Origin: Paenibacillus taiwanensis DSM 18679
GTDB taxonomy: Bacteria > Bacillota > Bacilli > Paenibacillales > Paenibacillaceae
Direction of reading: 5' to 3'
Assembly: GCF_000425125.1 (NCBI RefSeq)
Contig: NZ_KE384306.1
Location: 769,705 to 833,704, forward strand
DNA: 64,000 nt
This document shows, in pieces, positions 25,777 through 34,092 of the stretch (position 1 is its first letter; each line of letters starts with the position of its first letter). The translations under genes and the position numbers were made by a program. Under the pieces are notes generated by a model, which saw only the letters and a list, made by a program, of their open reading frames with translations, did no database searches and was not told the DNA's origin.

Positions 25777-27072
25777 ATGTCACAGCTTGATCTGTTCATA
25801 ACGGGAATTGGGAGGCTCGTCACCCCGATCGGCCAACAGGCACGCCGTGGTCGCGATATGGGCGATGTCTTTGAAATAACAGACGCGGCCATTGCCGTTC
25901 ATGAAGGCCGCATCGTTGCTATAGGCAAGGAAGTGGAGTTACAACAAAAGCTGGAGGGGCGTTCTATTAATAGAACGCTTGATGCAGCAGGCAAAATGGT
26001 GACACCAGGCTTAATTGATCCGCATACGCATCTCGTTCATGGAGGCTCGCGCGAGCATGAATTGGCATTAAAACGATCGGGTGTGCCGTATTTGGACATT
26101 TTGGCGCAAGGGGGAGGCATTTTAAGTACGGTCCGCAAGACCCGTGAAGCAAGTGAAGAGCAGTTATATAACCAAGCCAAGCAAAGCCTAGATGAGATGC
26201 TTTTGCAGGGCGTAACAACGATTGAGGCGAAAAGCGGTTATGGACTAGATCTCGAAACGGAGCTAAAACAGCTTCGTGTAGCGCAGCGCTTGCAGGCAGC
26301 CCACCCCATTGACTTAGTGTCGACCTTTATGGGTGCCCACGCTGTCCCAGTTGAATATGCGGGCAGAACAGATGAATTTGTTCAAGTTATTATTGAAAAT
26401 ATGCTGCCTGTAATTGCAGCGGAAAAATTAGCCGAATTTTGCGACGTGTTCTGTGAGCATGGCGTCTTTTCAGTGGAGCAGTCAAGACGTATTTTGGAGG
26501 CAGGCAAGCGTTATGGGCTTAAGTCCAAAATTCACGCTGATGAAATCGTTGCTCTAGGTGGAGCGGAGTTGGCGGGGGAGATTCAGGCCATATCGGCAGA
26601 GCATTTATTGGCGGCCACGGATCAAGGACTTGCCGCTATGTCGAAATCGGGTGTTATCCCTGTCGTGTTGCCTGGCACATCATTTAATTTGGGGCTGACA
26701 AAGCATGCACGCGCCCGCGATATGATCGATAATTTTGCACTGCCAGTTGCGTTGTCAACAGACTATAATCCTGGTTCATGCCCAACAGAGTCAATTCAAC
26801 TAATCATTATGTTAGCTTCCTTAAATCTCAACATGTCGCCAGAGGAAATATTAACGGCCTGCACACTAAATGCGGCTGCCGCCATTGGAAGGGAGTCCTC
26901 CATAGGCTCTATCGAAATAGGAAAACATGCAGATTTAACGGTGTGGAACGCGCCAAATTTGGCTTACTTGCCTTATCATTTTGGTATCAACCATACATTT
27001 GGCGTTATTAAACGCGGACGGACAGTCGTATGGGACCGTCAACTCGTCCATCGAGTGGAGGATGCTAAATGA
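25777..27072 (+). CDS. hutI: Imidazolonepropionase
   Basis: The 431-residue amidohydrolase has VTPGLIDPHTHLVHGGSRE (metal HxH), TIEAKSGYGLDLETELK, FMGAHAVPVEY, KIHADEI, SAEHLL and ALSTDYNPGSCPTESIQ with the catalytic Asp. All match HutI. It opens the imidazolone ring to give N-formimino-L-glutamate. AGGAGG precedes ATG 25777. It overlaps hutG by 4 bases. Confidence 0.97.
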   Translation: MSQLDLFITGIGRLVTPIGQQARRGRDMGDVFEITDAAIAVHEGRIVAIGKEVELQQKLEGRSINRTLDAAGKMVTPGLIDPHTHLVHGGSREHELALKRSGVPYLDILAQGGGILSTVRKTREASEEQLYNQAKQSLDEMLLQGVTTIEAKSGYGLDLETELKQLRVAQRLQAAHPIDLVSTFMGAHAVPVEYAGRTDEFVQVIIENMLPVIAAEKLAEFCDVFCEHGVFSVEQSRRILEAGKRYGLKSKIHADEIVALGGAELAGEIQAISAEHLLAATDQGLAAMSKSGVIPVVLPGTSFNLGLTKHARARDMIDNFALPVALSTDYNPGSCPTESIQLIIMLASLNLNMSPEEILTACTLNAAAAIGRESSIGSIEIGKHADLTVWNAPNLAYLPYHFGINHTFGVIKRGRTVVWDRQLVHRVEDAK

Positions 27073-28037
27073 GCAGCAGCCATGTTCCCTATTTGACGAC
27101 GCCAGAGGCGGCTGTATTTCGAGACCAGATGGAAACGAAAGTAGCGCATTGGCTAAGACAGTGGGACGGAGAAGAGCAACTGTTAGCAGGTATTGTTGGT
27201 GTTCCGCTCTCAAAGTCTTCTATCTCGCACTCCGGTGCATTTAGCACGCCTCAAGCAGTGCGCGCCGCGTTTAAATCGTTTACGACGTATAGCATGGAAT
27301 ATGACGTAGATTTGCAGCATCTTCCTGTGCGTGACCTCGGTGATATTCGAATGCACGCAACTGATATTGGCGAATGTCACCGGCGCATTGCAGAGAGCAT
27401 GCAACGTTTGTACGCTGTACAGCCTAATATTGTCCCCATTATTGTAGGTGGAGACCATTCGATTACGTGCCCTTCTGTCAAAGCCTTCGTCGAACGTTAC
27501 GACTCAAAAAAGGTGGGCATTATTCATTTTGATGCCCACCATGACGTACGTAACTTCGAAGATGGGGGTGTCACAAATGGAACCCCCTTTCGTGGAATAT
27601 TGGAGTCAGGCATCGTCGAAGGAAAACACATCGTCCAGATTGGCATACGTGGATTTATGAATTCTAAGCCTTATCATGATTATGTGAAGAGTCACGGCGT
27701 GCATGTTTATACGTCACGTGATGTACGGCGTCTCGGAATTGATGCTGTGTTGGATCAGGCAGTAGCGTTAGCTGGGCATGAAACAGAAGCAATCTACGTC
27801 AGCTTTGATGTCGATGTCATTGATCAGGCGTACGCCCCTGGCTGTCCTGCTGTAGGGACAGGAGGGATGAATCCCTGGGATGCACTGGATGCGCTTTATC
27901 GGTTGGGGGCAATGCCGCAGGTGCAAGGGCTTGACTTTGTATGTATTGATCCGACGGTTGATGTACGTAATGTAACTTCGCGCATGGCGGTCCAATTTAT
28001 GCTAAGTTTTGTTAGCGGCATGGCACGTCGTTGTTAA
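27069..28037 (+). CDS. hutG: Formimidoylglutamase
   Basis: The 322-residue ureohydrolase-fold protein has the binuclear Mn motifs PIIVGGDHSITCP, IHFDAHHDVRNFE and YVSFDVDVIDQAYAPGCP. It hydrolyses formiminoglutamate to glutamate and formamide, the last step of the pathway. The NGTPFRGILE loop and its hut context separate it from arginase and agmatinase. Its start overlaps the hutI stop (ATGA). Confidence 0.95.
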   Translation: MSSSHVPYLTTPEAAVFRDQMETKVAHWLRQWDGEEQLLAGIVGVPLSKSSISHSGAFSTPQAVRAAFKSFTTYSMEYDVDLQHLPVRDLGDIRMHATDIGECHRRIAESMQRLYAVQPNIVPIIVGGDHSITCPSVKAFVERYDSKKVGIIHFDAHHDVRNFEDGGVTNGTPFRGILESGIVEGKHIVQIGIRGFMNSKPYHDYVKSHGVHVYTSRDVRRLGIDAVLDQAVALAGHETEAIYVSFDVDVIDQAYAPGCPAVGTGGMNPWDALDALYRLGAMPQVQGLDFVCIDPTVDVRNVTSRMAVQFMLSFVSGMARRC

Positions 28038-28045
28038 TTGGAGCA

Positions 28046-28077
28046 GTCTATATGTCTATAAGTCTATATGTCTACAA
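28046..28077. repeat. Two tandem 16-bp repeats after hutG
   Basis: GTCTATATGTCTATAA (28046-28061) is followed by GTCTATATGTCTACAA (28062-28077), 15 of 16 identical. Confidence 0.75.
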
Positions 28078-28194
28078 AGGTTAGACGCTTACTTCTCATT
28101 TGGCAGCAAAAGCATTGTAAAGCATAAGGATTTACACACATATGGAACAAAACAAGCAAAAGTTCGTTAACAGGAGCTTCATTAGTACGGAAAT

Positions 28195-28306
28195 AAAGAG
28201 CTGTCGATTGCGATAGGGATGTGCCGATCATGGTAGCAGGAGAAGTTTGAGTTGTGTCTACTGTGTACGATGATGGGGGCCTGCTACCTGATGCTGACAG
28301 CTCTTT
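28195..28306. repeat. Long nested palindrome between hutG and the GntR gene
   Basis: AAAGAGCTGTC (28195-28205) is perfectly inverted at GACAGCTCTTT (28296-28306). Inside, GGTAGCAGG (28232-28240) is inverted at CCTGCTACC (28280-28288), extended by ATCA/TGAT. The 112-bp unit would form a long two-storey hairpin. A transcription terminator, a small RNA or a palindromic repeat element are all possible. It begins 10 bases before the GntR stop. Confidence 0.7.
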
Positions 28307-28314
28307 GTGTAGGT

Positions 28315-29028
28315 TCAAAAGGTTCTTTCAATTACATAATAGGATACATCCCCACGGAAAATACCATACGTATATTCAAGCGGTTTTTCATCGTCGAGAT
28401 ACGATAACGTAACAACTTGCAGGCATGGAGCACCCTCTTTAATGCCTAGCAGCCTGCTCGCTGTATGATCGGCGAGTACAGGCTTCAGCTTTTCAGTGGA
28501 CGTACGTACATGTAAATTGAATTTGTGCTGCAATAGTTCATAGAGTGAACCTTCCGTTAACTCACGGGCAAGTCCAGGTGCGTGATGCCACGGAATATGA
28601 CATTGTTCGTACAGGACAGGCTCATCATCGGCGTATCGGACACGCAGTATTTGGTGCACCGCTGAATTCAAGGGGATACCTAGCAGTTCGTCCAGTGGTG
28701 GGGCGGCAGGCACAACGGCTGTCTCCACCACTTTACTGCTGGGCCGTTTGCCATAGGCAAGCACGTCATCGGCAAAGCTGCGCGTCGGCTTCATTTGAAG
28801 CTCCTGTCGCTTCACAAACGTGCCACGACCTTGCGTTCGTTCTAGTAGACGGTCACGCTCCAAATCTTGCAGAGCTGTACGGATGGTCGTACGGCTTACG
28901 CTGTACATCCTGCACATTTCCGCCTCTGTTGGGATTTGGGAGCCGACGGGATAAACGCCAGAGTGAATATGCTTTAAAATTTGTTCTTTCACCTTTGTAT
29001 AAAGTGAATCCGTCTGCCTCTTTGTCAT
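28315..29028 (-). CDS. GntR-family (HutC/UTRA) regulator, possible hut repressor
   Basis: The 237-residue protein has an N-terminal GntR winged helix (YPVGSQIPTEAEMCRMYSVSR, then TTIRTALQDLERD and TQGRGTFV). The UTRA effector domain follows (RVRYADDEPVLYEQCHIPW, EYTYGIFRGDVSYYVI). The family includes HutC, the urocanate-responsive repressor of hut genes. Its position directly after hutG, in convergent orientation, makes that role plausible. GGGGGAAC upstream supports ATG 29028. I see no palindrome to prove self-control. Confidence 0.87.
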   Translation of the reverse strand: MTKRQTDSLYTKVKEQILKHIHSGVYPVGSQIPTEAEMCRMYSVSRTTIRTALQDLERDRLLERTQGRGTFVKRQELQMKPTRSFADDVLAYGKRPSSKVVETAVVPAAPPLDELLGIPLNSAVHQILRVRYADDEPVLYEQCHIPWHHAPGLARELTEGSLYELLQHKFNLHVRTSTEKLKPVLADHTASRLLGIKEGAPCLQVVTLSYLDDEKPLEYTYGIFRGDVSYYVIERTF

Positions 29029-29561
29029 AACCAATGTTCCCCCGATACGAAATATATAAAGTTATTATGAATTTATTATATAGAAGTGTGGCGTTTATTC
29101 CCAGTTATTTGCATGAGCTAAGGGGATAGCGTAATAAAGCTAGAAGAATGAAATTGACATATGTCATTACAAAAGATATGATTTAGAAAAGGTAATTACC
29201 AATTGTAGGATTTTATCCAGCATTCACTCCTCTTTTCTTCCACTCCACTAGGTACGTAACTGAAGCGAACGATGTTATCACTTAGCCAACCAACATCCAA
29301 CCATACTAAAAAGCTGCATGATGCTTTAATTGTTTACTTCAATTCTCATTCAAACAGTGCTGTTATGCTATGAAAATCGACCTTCTTTGAAGGGGTGGTG
29401 CAAGAAGTGCTTGAGAAGTTCTAAGTTAAACTATTAATGATACGCAAGCGAGCAAACCCGCATGGATACTCACACAAGTTAGGCTGCTGTTAATGAAGTA
29501 AATGTAACTTATCACATGGACTGAAGAAACCCAATTCATTGATGAAGGAGTGTTTAGCTTT
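29029..29561. other. Long intergenic/leader region ahead of the GH8 gene
   Basis: The region contains the promoter at 29154-29182 and then about 370 bases of untranslated leader. It has no credible ORF. The segment near 29443-29490 was checked against known riboswitch patterns without a match. Confidence 0.5.
29154..29182 (+). promoter_or_regulatory. Near-consensus sigma-A promoter of the GH8 gene
   Basis: TTGACA (29154-29159) and TATGAT (29177-29182) are separated by exactly 17 bases. A start point near 29190 leaves a leader of about 370 bases. Confidence 0.75.
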
Positions 29562-30788
29562 ATGTACAAGAGCTATAAGCTTAAGGGTACAGCCATCATT
29601 GCACTTCTAGTGGCAATGCTAGTTCCTGTGAGTGGAATCGTGTCTGCCGCGGGACCGAGCAAACCATTTCCGCAGCATACGAGTTACACCAGTGGGGCGA
29701 TAAAGCCTAATCATGTTACGCAAAGCGCGATGGATAATACAGTTAAAAGTAAATGGGATAATTGGAAGTCCAAATACTTAAAGCCGGCGGGTACAGGAAA
29801 GTACTATGTGAAATACAATTCAAAAGGAGAAACAGTGTCAGAAGCACACGGGTACGGGATGCTGCTCTCTGTCATTATGGCGGGGCATGAAGCTAACGCT
29901 CAGGGTTACTTCGATGGCTTGTATCAATATTACAAAGCACACCCAAGCAACAACAACCCGTATTTGATGGCTTGGAAACAGAACAGCAGCTTCCAAAATA
30001 TTGGAGGCGCTAATTCCGCTACAGATGGCGACATGGATATTGCCTATTCCTTGCTGCTCGCTGACAAACAGTGGGGGAGTAGTGGGGCTATAAATTATTC
30101 TCAGGCGGCAGTAAACATCATTAATGCGATTATGGCCAAAGATGTGAATCAATCTAAATGGACCACAAGGCTAGGGGACTGGGCTACAAGCGGAAGTGAG
30201 GATACGGCGACACGTCCTTCTGATTTTATGCTGAGTCATATGAAGGCGTTTGGAGCAGCGACAGGTGATGCCAAATGGACAAATGTCATTAACAAAACCT
30301 ACAGCATTATTAACACTCTTTATACGAACAATAGTCCGAATACCGGACTGCTGCCTGATTTTGTGATTTTGTCGGGTGGTGTTTACAAGCCAGTTTCAGG
30401 TGAGTTTCTTGAATCCGAACATGATGGTCATTATCATTACAATTCCTGTCGCATACCTTGGCGTATTACAACTGACTACTTAATTAGCGGGGATAACCGC
30501 GCATTAGCGCAGTTGAATCAATTAAACAGCTGGATAAAGGCGAAAGCAGGCAATTCACCTGCCAACATTGTCGATGGCTATAAGCTAAATGGCAGCAACT
30601 ATGGCTCTTACAACAGCGGTGCTTTCTACGCCCCATTCGGAGTAAGTGCAATGACGAGCAGCTCCAATCAAAGCTGGCTAAATTCGGTGTGGACACACGT
30701 CGCTAATAGCGCAGCTGAAGGATATTACGAGGACAGCATTAAGCTTTTTTCCGTAATTGTGATGTCTGGTAATTGGTGGACACCTTAA
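29562..30788 (+). CDS. Secreted glycoside hydrolase family 8 (endoglucanase/chitosanase)
   Basis: The 408-residue protein has a signal peptide (KGTAIIALLVAMLVPVSG, cleavage near VSAAGP). The GH8 domain follows, with SEAHGYGMLLSVIMAG containing the catalytic Glu and the family signature ATDGDMDIAYSLLLADKQWG. The inverting family cleaves beta-1,4-glucan, lichenan or chitosan. The closest recalled relatives are the secreted Bacillus/Paenibacillus chitosanase-glucanases, but the substrate cannot be fixed from sequence. GAAGGAG lies 11 bases before ATG 29562. There is no carbohydrate-binding module. Confidence 0.93.
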   Translation: MYKSYKLKGTAIIALLVAMLVPVSGIVSAAGPSKPFPQHTSYTSGAIKPNHVTQSAMDNTVKSKWDNWKSKYLKPAGTGKYYVKYNSKGETVSEAHGYGMLLSVIMAGHEANAQGYFDGLYQYYKAHPSNNNPYLMAWKQNSSFQNIGGANSATDGDMDIAYSLLLADKQWGSSGAINYSQAAVNIINAIMAKDVNQSKWTTRLGDWATSGSEDTATRPSDFMLSHMKAFGAATGDAKWTNVINKTYSIINTLYTNNSPNTGLLPDFVILSGGVYKPVSGEFLESEHDGHYHYNSCRIPWRITTDYLISGDNRALAQLNQLNSWIKAKAGNSPANIVDGYKLNGSNYGSYNSGAFYAPFGVSAMTSSSNQSWLNSVWTHVANSAAEGYYEDSIKLFSVIVMSGNWWTP

Positions 30789-30852
30789 AGTAACCTACAG
30801 CAGGGGATCACGCAAACGTGATGTATGACTTTCCTTATCCCCATGCCTATAC

Positions 30853-30974
30853 AAAAGGACCTCAAAATCCACGGTAAAGTGTGAAGTGCCCCTTATAATG
30901 AACATTGGAATAAACCCATGGTTTATCCGATGAAATACTAAGGGGGGCACTTCAGTGGGAAATGAGGTCCTTTT
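30853..30974. terminator. Terminator-like hairpin split by a miniature element
   Basis: AAAAGGACCTCA (30853-30864) is inverted at TGAGGTCCTTTT (30963-30974). With the 73-bp insert and one GTG copy removed, the arms continue as a further imperfect stem (ATCCAC / GTGGGA) around GGTAAA. That is an ordinary bidirectional terminator shape downstream of the GH8 gene. Confidence 0.68.
30882..30954. mobile_element. 73-bp IS-derived miniature element (MITE-like) with GTG target duplication
   Basis: The element begins TGAAGTGCCCCTTA and ends TAAGGGGGGCACTTCA, i.e. TG...CA ends with inverted termini of about 14 bases. ATAAACC / GGTTTAT (30910-30926) sits in its centre. It is flanked by GTG on both sides (30879-30881 and 30955-30957). 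TG...CA ends and a 3-bp target duplication are typical of IS3-family (IS150-like) elements. It encodes nothing. Confidence 0.7.
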
Positions 30975-31045
30975 ATGACATGGTTTTACTTGAAGCGAAA
31001 AAACGACAAGTCAAAATTGAGTGTTGAATGATTTCGTTCGAAATT

Positions 31046-31429
31046 TTAGAAATAATACAACTGCATACTTATAGATACCGTAACGATTCCTGTGCCTGCG
31101 CCGAGAAAGTAGGCACCAAGCTTTTGGAAAGTGACGTGCTTCCACACGACCGAAGCGGTGTGAGCGGCTCGTTTTTCTTCCTCCTGCAAAGCTCGCGACT
31201 TGGGCAGAAAAGCTGAGCTGATCGTCGCCAAGCCGCGATACAGCGGCGTGAGAAATCCGGTTCGAAGCACATACAGGATGGCTCCGATTATGGACGCGGA
31301 CAAGCCGTATAGAAATAGTGAATTGATCATTGTTATATCCACGTTGTTATAGCCAGACACGATTGGAATATATCCGCCGCATAGCATAACAGCAGTTATT
31401 ATAAAAGCAAGCACATAAGGCTTATACAT
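31046..31429 (-). CDS. DUF3899-like membrane protein at the end of the opp operon
   Basis: The 127-residue protein has two N-terminal TM segments (about residues 5-25 and 35-56), a basic cytoplasmic stretch (FLPKSRALQEEEKRAAH) and a C-terminal TM segment. The layout fits DUF3899 proteins, which have no known function. It starts 2 bases after the oppA stop and so is probably co-transcribed. The family assignment is tentative. Confidence 0.65.
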   Translation of the reverse strand: MYKPYVLAFIITAVMLCGGYIPIVSGYNNVDITMINSLFLYGLSASIIGAILYVLRTGFLTPLYRGLATISSAFLPKSRALQEEEKRAAHTASVVWKHVTFQKLGAYFLGAGTGIVTVSISMQLYYF

Positions 31430-31431
31430 CC

Positions 31432-33075
31432 TTATTTCTCAACTCTTGTAGCAAAGCGCAAATCTGGATTGGAGCGGGCATCAAACACGATACCCGTTAC
31501 TTTCGGGCTAACGAGTGCAGTATCCGCCGAGAACAGAATAGGTATAATCGGCAAGTCTTCCATAAGCACCTTCTCAGCTTGCTGGGTCAATGCTACCCGT
31601 TTGTTTGCATCTAGCTCATACGTTGCTTTTTCGATCAAATCATCATACGTTTTGTTGCTCCAATTCGTAAAGTTGTTGGAGTTGCTGGAAGTATAATGAC
31701 CAAGTACACCGAGTGGGTCTAAATAGTTGCCTTCCCATCCCATACGGGCGATTTGGAAGTTCTTTTGTTTAAAAGTATCGATGTACGTTTTCCATTCCTG
31801 ATTTTCAAGTTTCACTTCAACTCCCAGATTTTCAAGCAGCATCGCTTGCAGCGCCTCAGCAATTTTTTTGTGATTGTCAGCTGTATTGTATTTAAACGTC
31901 ACAGTTGGCAGTTGCGTCAAGCCCTCTTCTTTTAACCCCTCTGCAAGTAGTTGTTTAGCTTTCTCTGCATTAAACGCATAGTATTTTTCAGGCGCATCAT
32001 CGCGATAATCTTTGCCTGACGGATTGATAACACCATACGGTACATAACCAAAGGCTGCTTTTTCTCCACCCTTTGTTACGTTAGTAGTAAGTGTCTCACG
32101 GTCAATGGCATAAGAAAAGGCTTGTCTAATTTTACGGTTTGTAAATGGTTTCTCCTTCACATTAAACGAGTATGTATACACACTGAACGAAGGGTGGGAC
32201 AAGTATTCTTTGTTATTTTTCTCTTGATCAATCGTATCAAGCGGGAGTGCCAAAATCAGATCGAGATCTCCTGTTTTGTACATTTGATAGTAGGTAGTTG
32301 CATCTTGTACCATCTTGAAATGGATCGTCTCCATAGAGATTGCATCTTTATTCCAATAGTTTGCATTTTTAGTCAATGTGATTTGCTCATTATGTTTCCA
32401 CTCTTGCGGACTGTATGGTCCATTACCAACGATCGTATTCGCTTCAGCCGCCCATTTCTCATTTTGGTCTACAACGGTAGAGCGCACTGGAAGATAAGCA
32501 TGGCCTACAGCAATCGTAGGGAAAATACCGAGTGGAGCTTTAAGTTCAACTAGAAGTGTGCGGTCATCTTTAGCCGTAACCCCGACATTTTCAACTTTAC
32601 CTTTGCCCTTGTTATATTCTTCTGCTCCCTTGATGTAATACAAGGAAGAAGGATCATAGGCTGCCGTTTTCGGATTCAAAATACGTTTCCAAGAATATTC
32701 GAAATCGTGTGCGGTTACAGGGTCGCCATTGGACCATTTGGCCCCGTCCCGAATCGTAAACGTATAAGTTTTGGCATCAGGAGAAATATCAACTTTACTA
32801 GCTGCACCTTCCACAATTTTTCCAGACTTGTCATAGGTATATAAACCTTCGTACAGATTGTCGATAATAAAATAAGAAGTTGTATCTGATGCAAAGGCAG
32901 GATCTAACGTGTACGGCTCGCCGCCTGACAGATTTGCTGTCAGCACTTGCGGCACACTAGCAGCGTCCTTTGAAGCCTCGGTCGGTGTCGCACCGCTGTT
33001 ATCGCTGCCAGAGCAGCCAGTAAGCGCCGCCGCAGTAAGAATTATAATGGCAAGCATAAGATTCCATTTTTTCAT
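31432..33075 (-). CDS. oppA: Oligopeptide ABC transporter substrate-binding lipoprotein (OppA)
   Basis: The 547-residue SBP family 5 protein has a lipoprotein signal (AAALTGCSGSDNSG, lipobox Cys at about 21). The SBP_bac_5 signature region includes YTLDPAFASDTTSYFIIDNLYEGL and AKWSNGDPVTAHDFEYSWKRIL. The C-terminal lobe has MGWEGNYLDPLG and an NNFTNWSNKTYDDLI segment typical of OppA/DppE. It captures extracellular peptides. TGGAGGAATC precedes the ATG. It follows oppF with a 63-base gap; oppA last, after the permeases and ATPases, is a less common order. Confidence 0.94.
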   Translation of the reverse strand: MKKWNLMLAIIILTAAALTGCSGSDNSGATPTEASKDAASVPQVLTANLSGGEPYTLDPAFASDTTSYFIIDNLYEGLYTYDKSGKIVEGAASKVDISPDAKTYTFTIRDGAKWSNGDPVTAHDFEYSWKRILNPKTAAYDPSSLYYIKGAEEYNKGKGKVENVGVTAKDDRTLLVELKAPLGIFPTIAVGHAYLPVRSTVVDQNEKWAAEANTIVGNGPYSPQEWKHNEQITLTKNANYWNKDAISMETIHFKMVQDATTYYQMYKTGDLDLILALPLDTIDQEKNNKEYLSHPSFSVYTYSFNVKEKPFTNRKIRQAFSYAIDRETLTTNVTKGGEKAAFGYVPYGVINPSGKDYRDDAPEKYYAFNAEKAKQLLAEGLKEEGLTQLPTVTFKYNTADNHKKIAEALQAMLLENLGVEVKLENQEWKTYIDTFKQKNFQIARMGWEGNYLDPLGVLGHYTSSNSNNFTNWSNKTYDDLIEKATYELDANKRVALTQQAEKVLMEDLPIIPILFSADTALVSPKVTGIVFDARSNPDLRFATRVEK

Positions 33076-33138
33076 AATGATTCCTCCATTACATAAGATT
33101 AAAGGTTGATCTTCATAACAGGTTATACCTCAAAAAAG

Positions 33139-34092
33139 TTAAAACAGGTGGCATGCAACCCAATGATTAGGACGTACTTCTTTGCCTTCGGGTATGTAAC
33201 GAACACATATTTCAGTTGCTGCCGGGCATCTGGCATGAAATGGACATCCGACCGGCGGTGAAAGCGGACTTGGCGGGTCACCGTGTAACACGATACGTTC
33301 ACGCAATCGTTTGGCTGATGGATTAGAAGCGGGCACCGCTGACAACAATGCCTTTGTATAGGGATGCAATGGTTCCATGAACAAAGAATCGCGGTCTGCA
33401 AGCTCCATCATTTTGCCTAGATACATCACCCCGATGCGATCACTTATATGTTTGACCATAGCCAGGTCGTGTGCGATAAACAAATAGCTCAGACCCTCTT
33501 CTTGCTGCAAATCTTTAAGTAAATTAACGATTTGAGCTTGAATGGATACGTCGAGTGCGGAGATAGGCTCGTCTGCAACGATGAATTGCGGTTTTACCGC
33601 TAACGCTCGTGCGATCCCGATTCGTTGTCTTTGCCCACCACTAAATTCATGTGGATATCGTGCAGCGTGATCCGGGTGCAGACCTACTCGCTCTAACAGC
33701 TCGGCGACACGATCTCTTCGTGCTTGCCCCCGCGCTAAACGGTACGCATCAATTCCCTCTGCGATAATATCGCCAACCCGAAATCTTGGATTAAGGGAGG
33801 CATGGGGGTCTTGAAAAATCATTTGCATGTTACGATTCAGTTCTCGTTTTTGACTGCCGCGGGCAGTTGCAATGTTTTGTCCATGAAACACCACCTTTCC
33901 AGAAGTCGGCTCAAGCAGTCCAACGACTGTTTTGCCAAGGGTTGATTTTCCGCTTCCGCTTTCTCCGACGAGTCCCAACGTTTCACCAGGTTGTATCGTT
34001 AAGCTTATGCCGTCAACAGATTTGACGACTTGATCCGCTGCCGTATGAAAATGTTTGTGCAGCTCCTGAACTTCAAGAATAGGCTTCGGCAT
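33139..34092 (-). CDS. oppF: Oligopeptide ABC transporter ATP-binding protein OppF
   Basis: The 317-residue ATPase has Walker A GLVGESGSGKSTLGK, signature SGGQRQRIGIARAL, Walker B FIVADEPISALD and switch His in LFIAHDLAMVK. The OppF/DppF C-terminal extension carries CPFHARCPAATEIC with Fe-S-type cysteines. The start at ATG 34092 follows GGAGGG. This start region overlaps the 3' end of oppD by 20 bases and carries a 45-bp tandem duplication that copies the ribosome site. The second RBS copy lies in a possible in-frame extension that is not needed. Confidence 0.94.
   Translation of the reverse strand: MPKPILEVQELHKHFHTAADQVVKSVDGISLTIQPGETLGLVGESGSGKSTLGKTVVGLLEPTSGKVVFHGQNIATARGSQKRELNRNMQMIFQDPHASLNPRFRVGDIIAEGIDAYRLARGQARRDRVAELLERVGLHPDHAARYPHEFSGGQRQRIGIARALAVKPQFIVADEPISALDVSIQAQIVNLLKDLQQEEGLSYLFIAHDLAMVKHISDRIGVMYLGKMMELADRDSLFMEPLHPYTKALLSAVPASNPSAKRLRERIVLHGDPPSPLSPPVGCPFHARCPAATEICVRYIPEGKEVRPNHWVACHLF

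Noticed and set aside
28046-28077. Two adjacent 16-bp repeats considered as a CRISPR start
   Set aside because: There are no spacers between the units, only two copies and no cas genes; simple slippage is a better explanation.
28064-28318. 84-codon reverse-strand open frame after the GntR gene
   Set aside because: It lies almost wholly inside the nested palindrome, has no separate ribosome site and its composition is not protein-like.
29443-29490. Segment with GAGCAAACC considered as a cyclic-di-GMP riboswitch in the GH8 leader
   Set aside because: The second conserved arm of the GEMM aptamer (GACGCAAAGCC type) is absent and no matching stems are visible.
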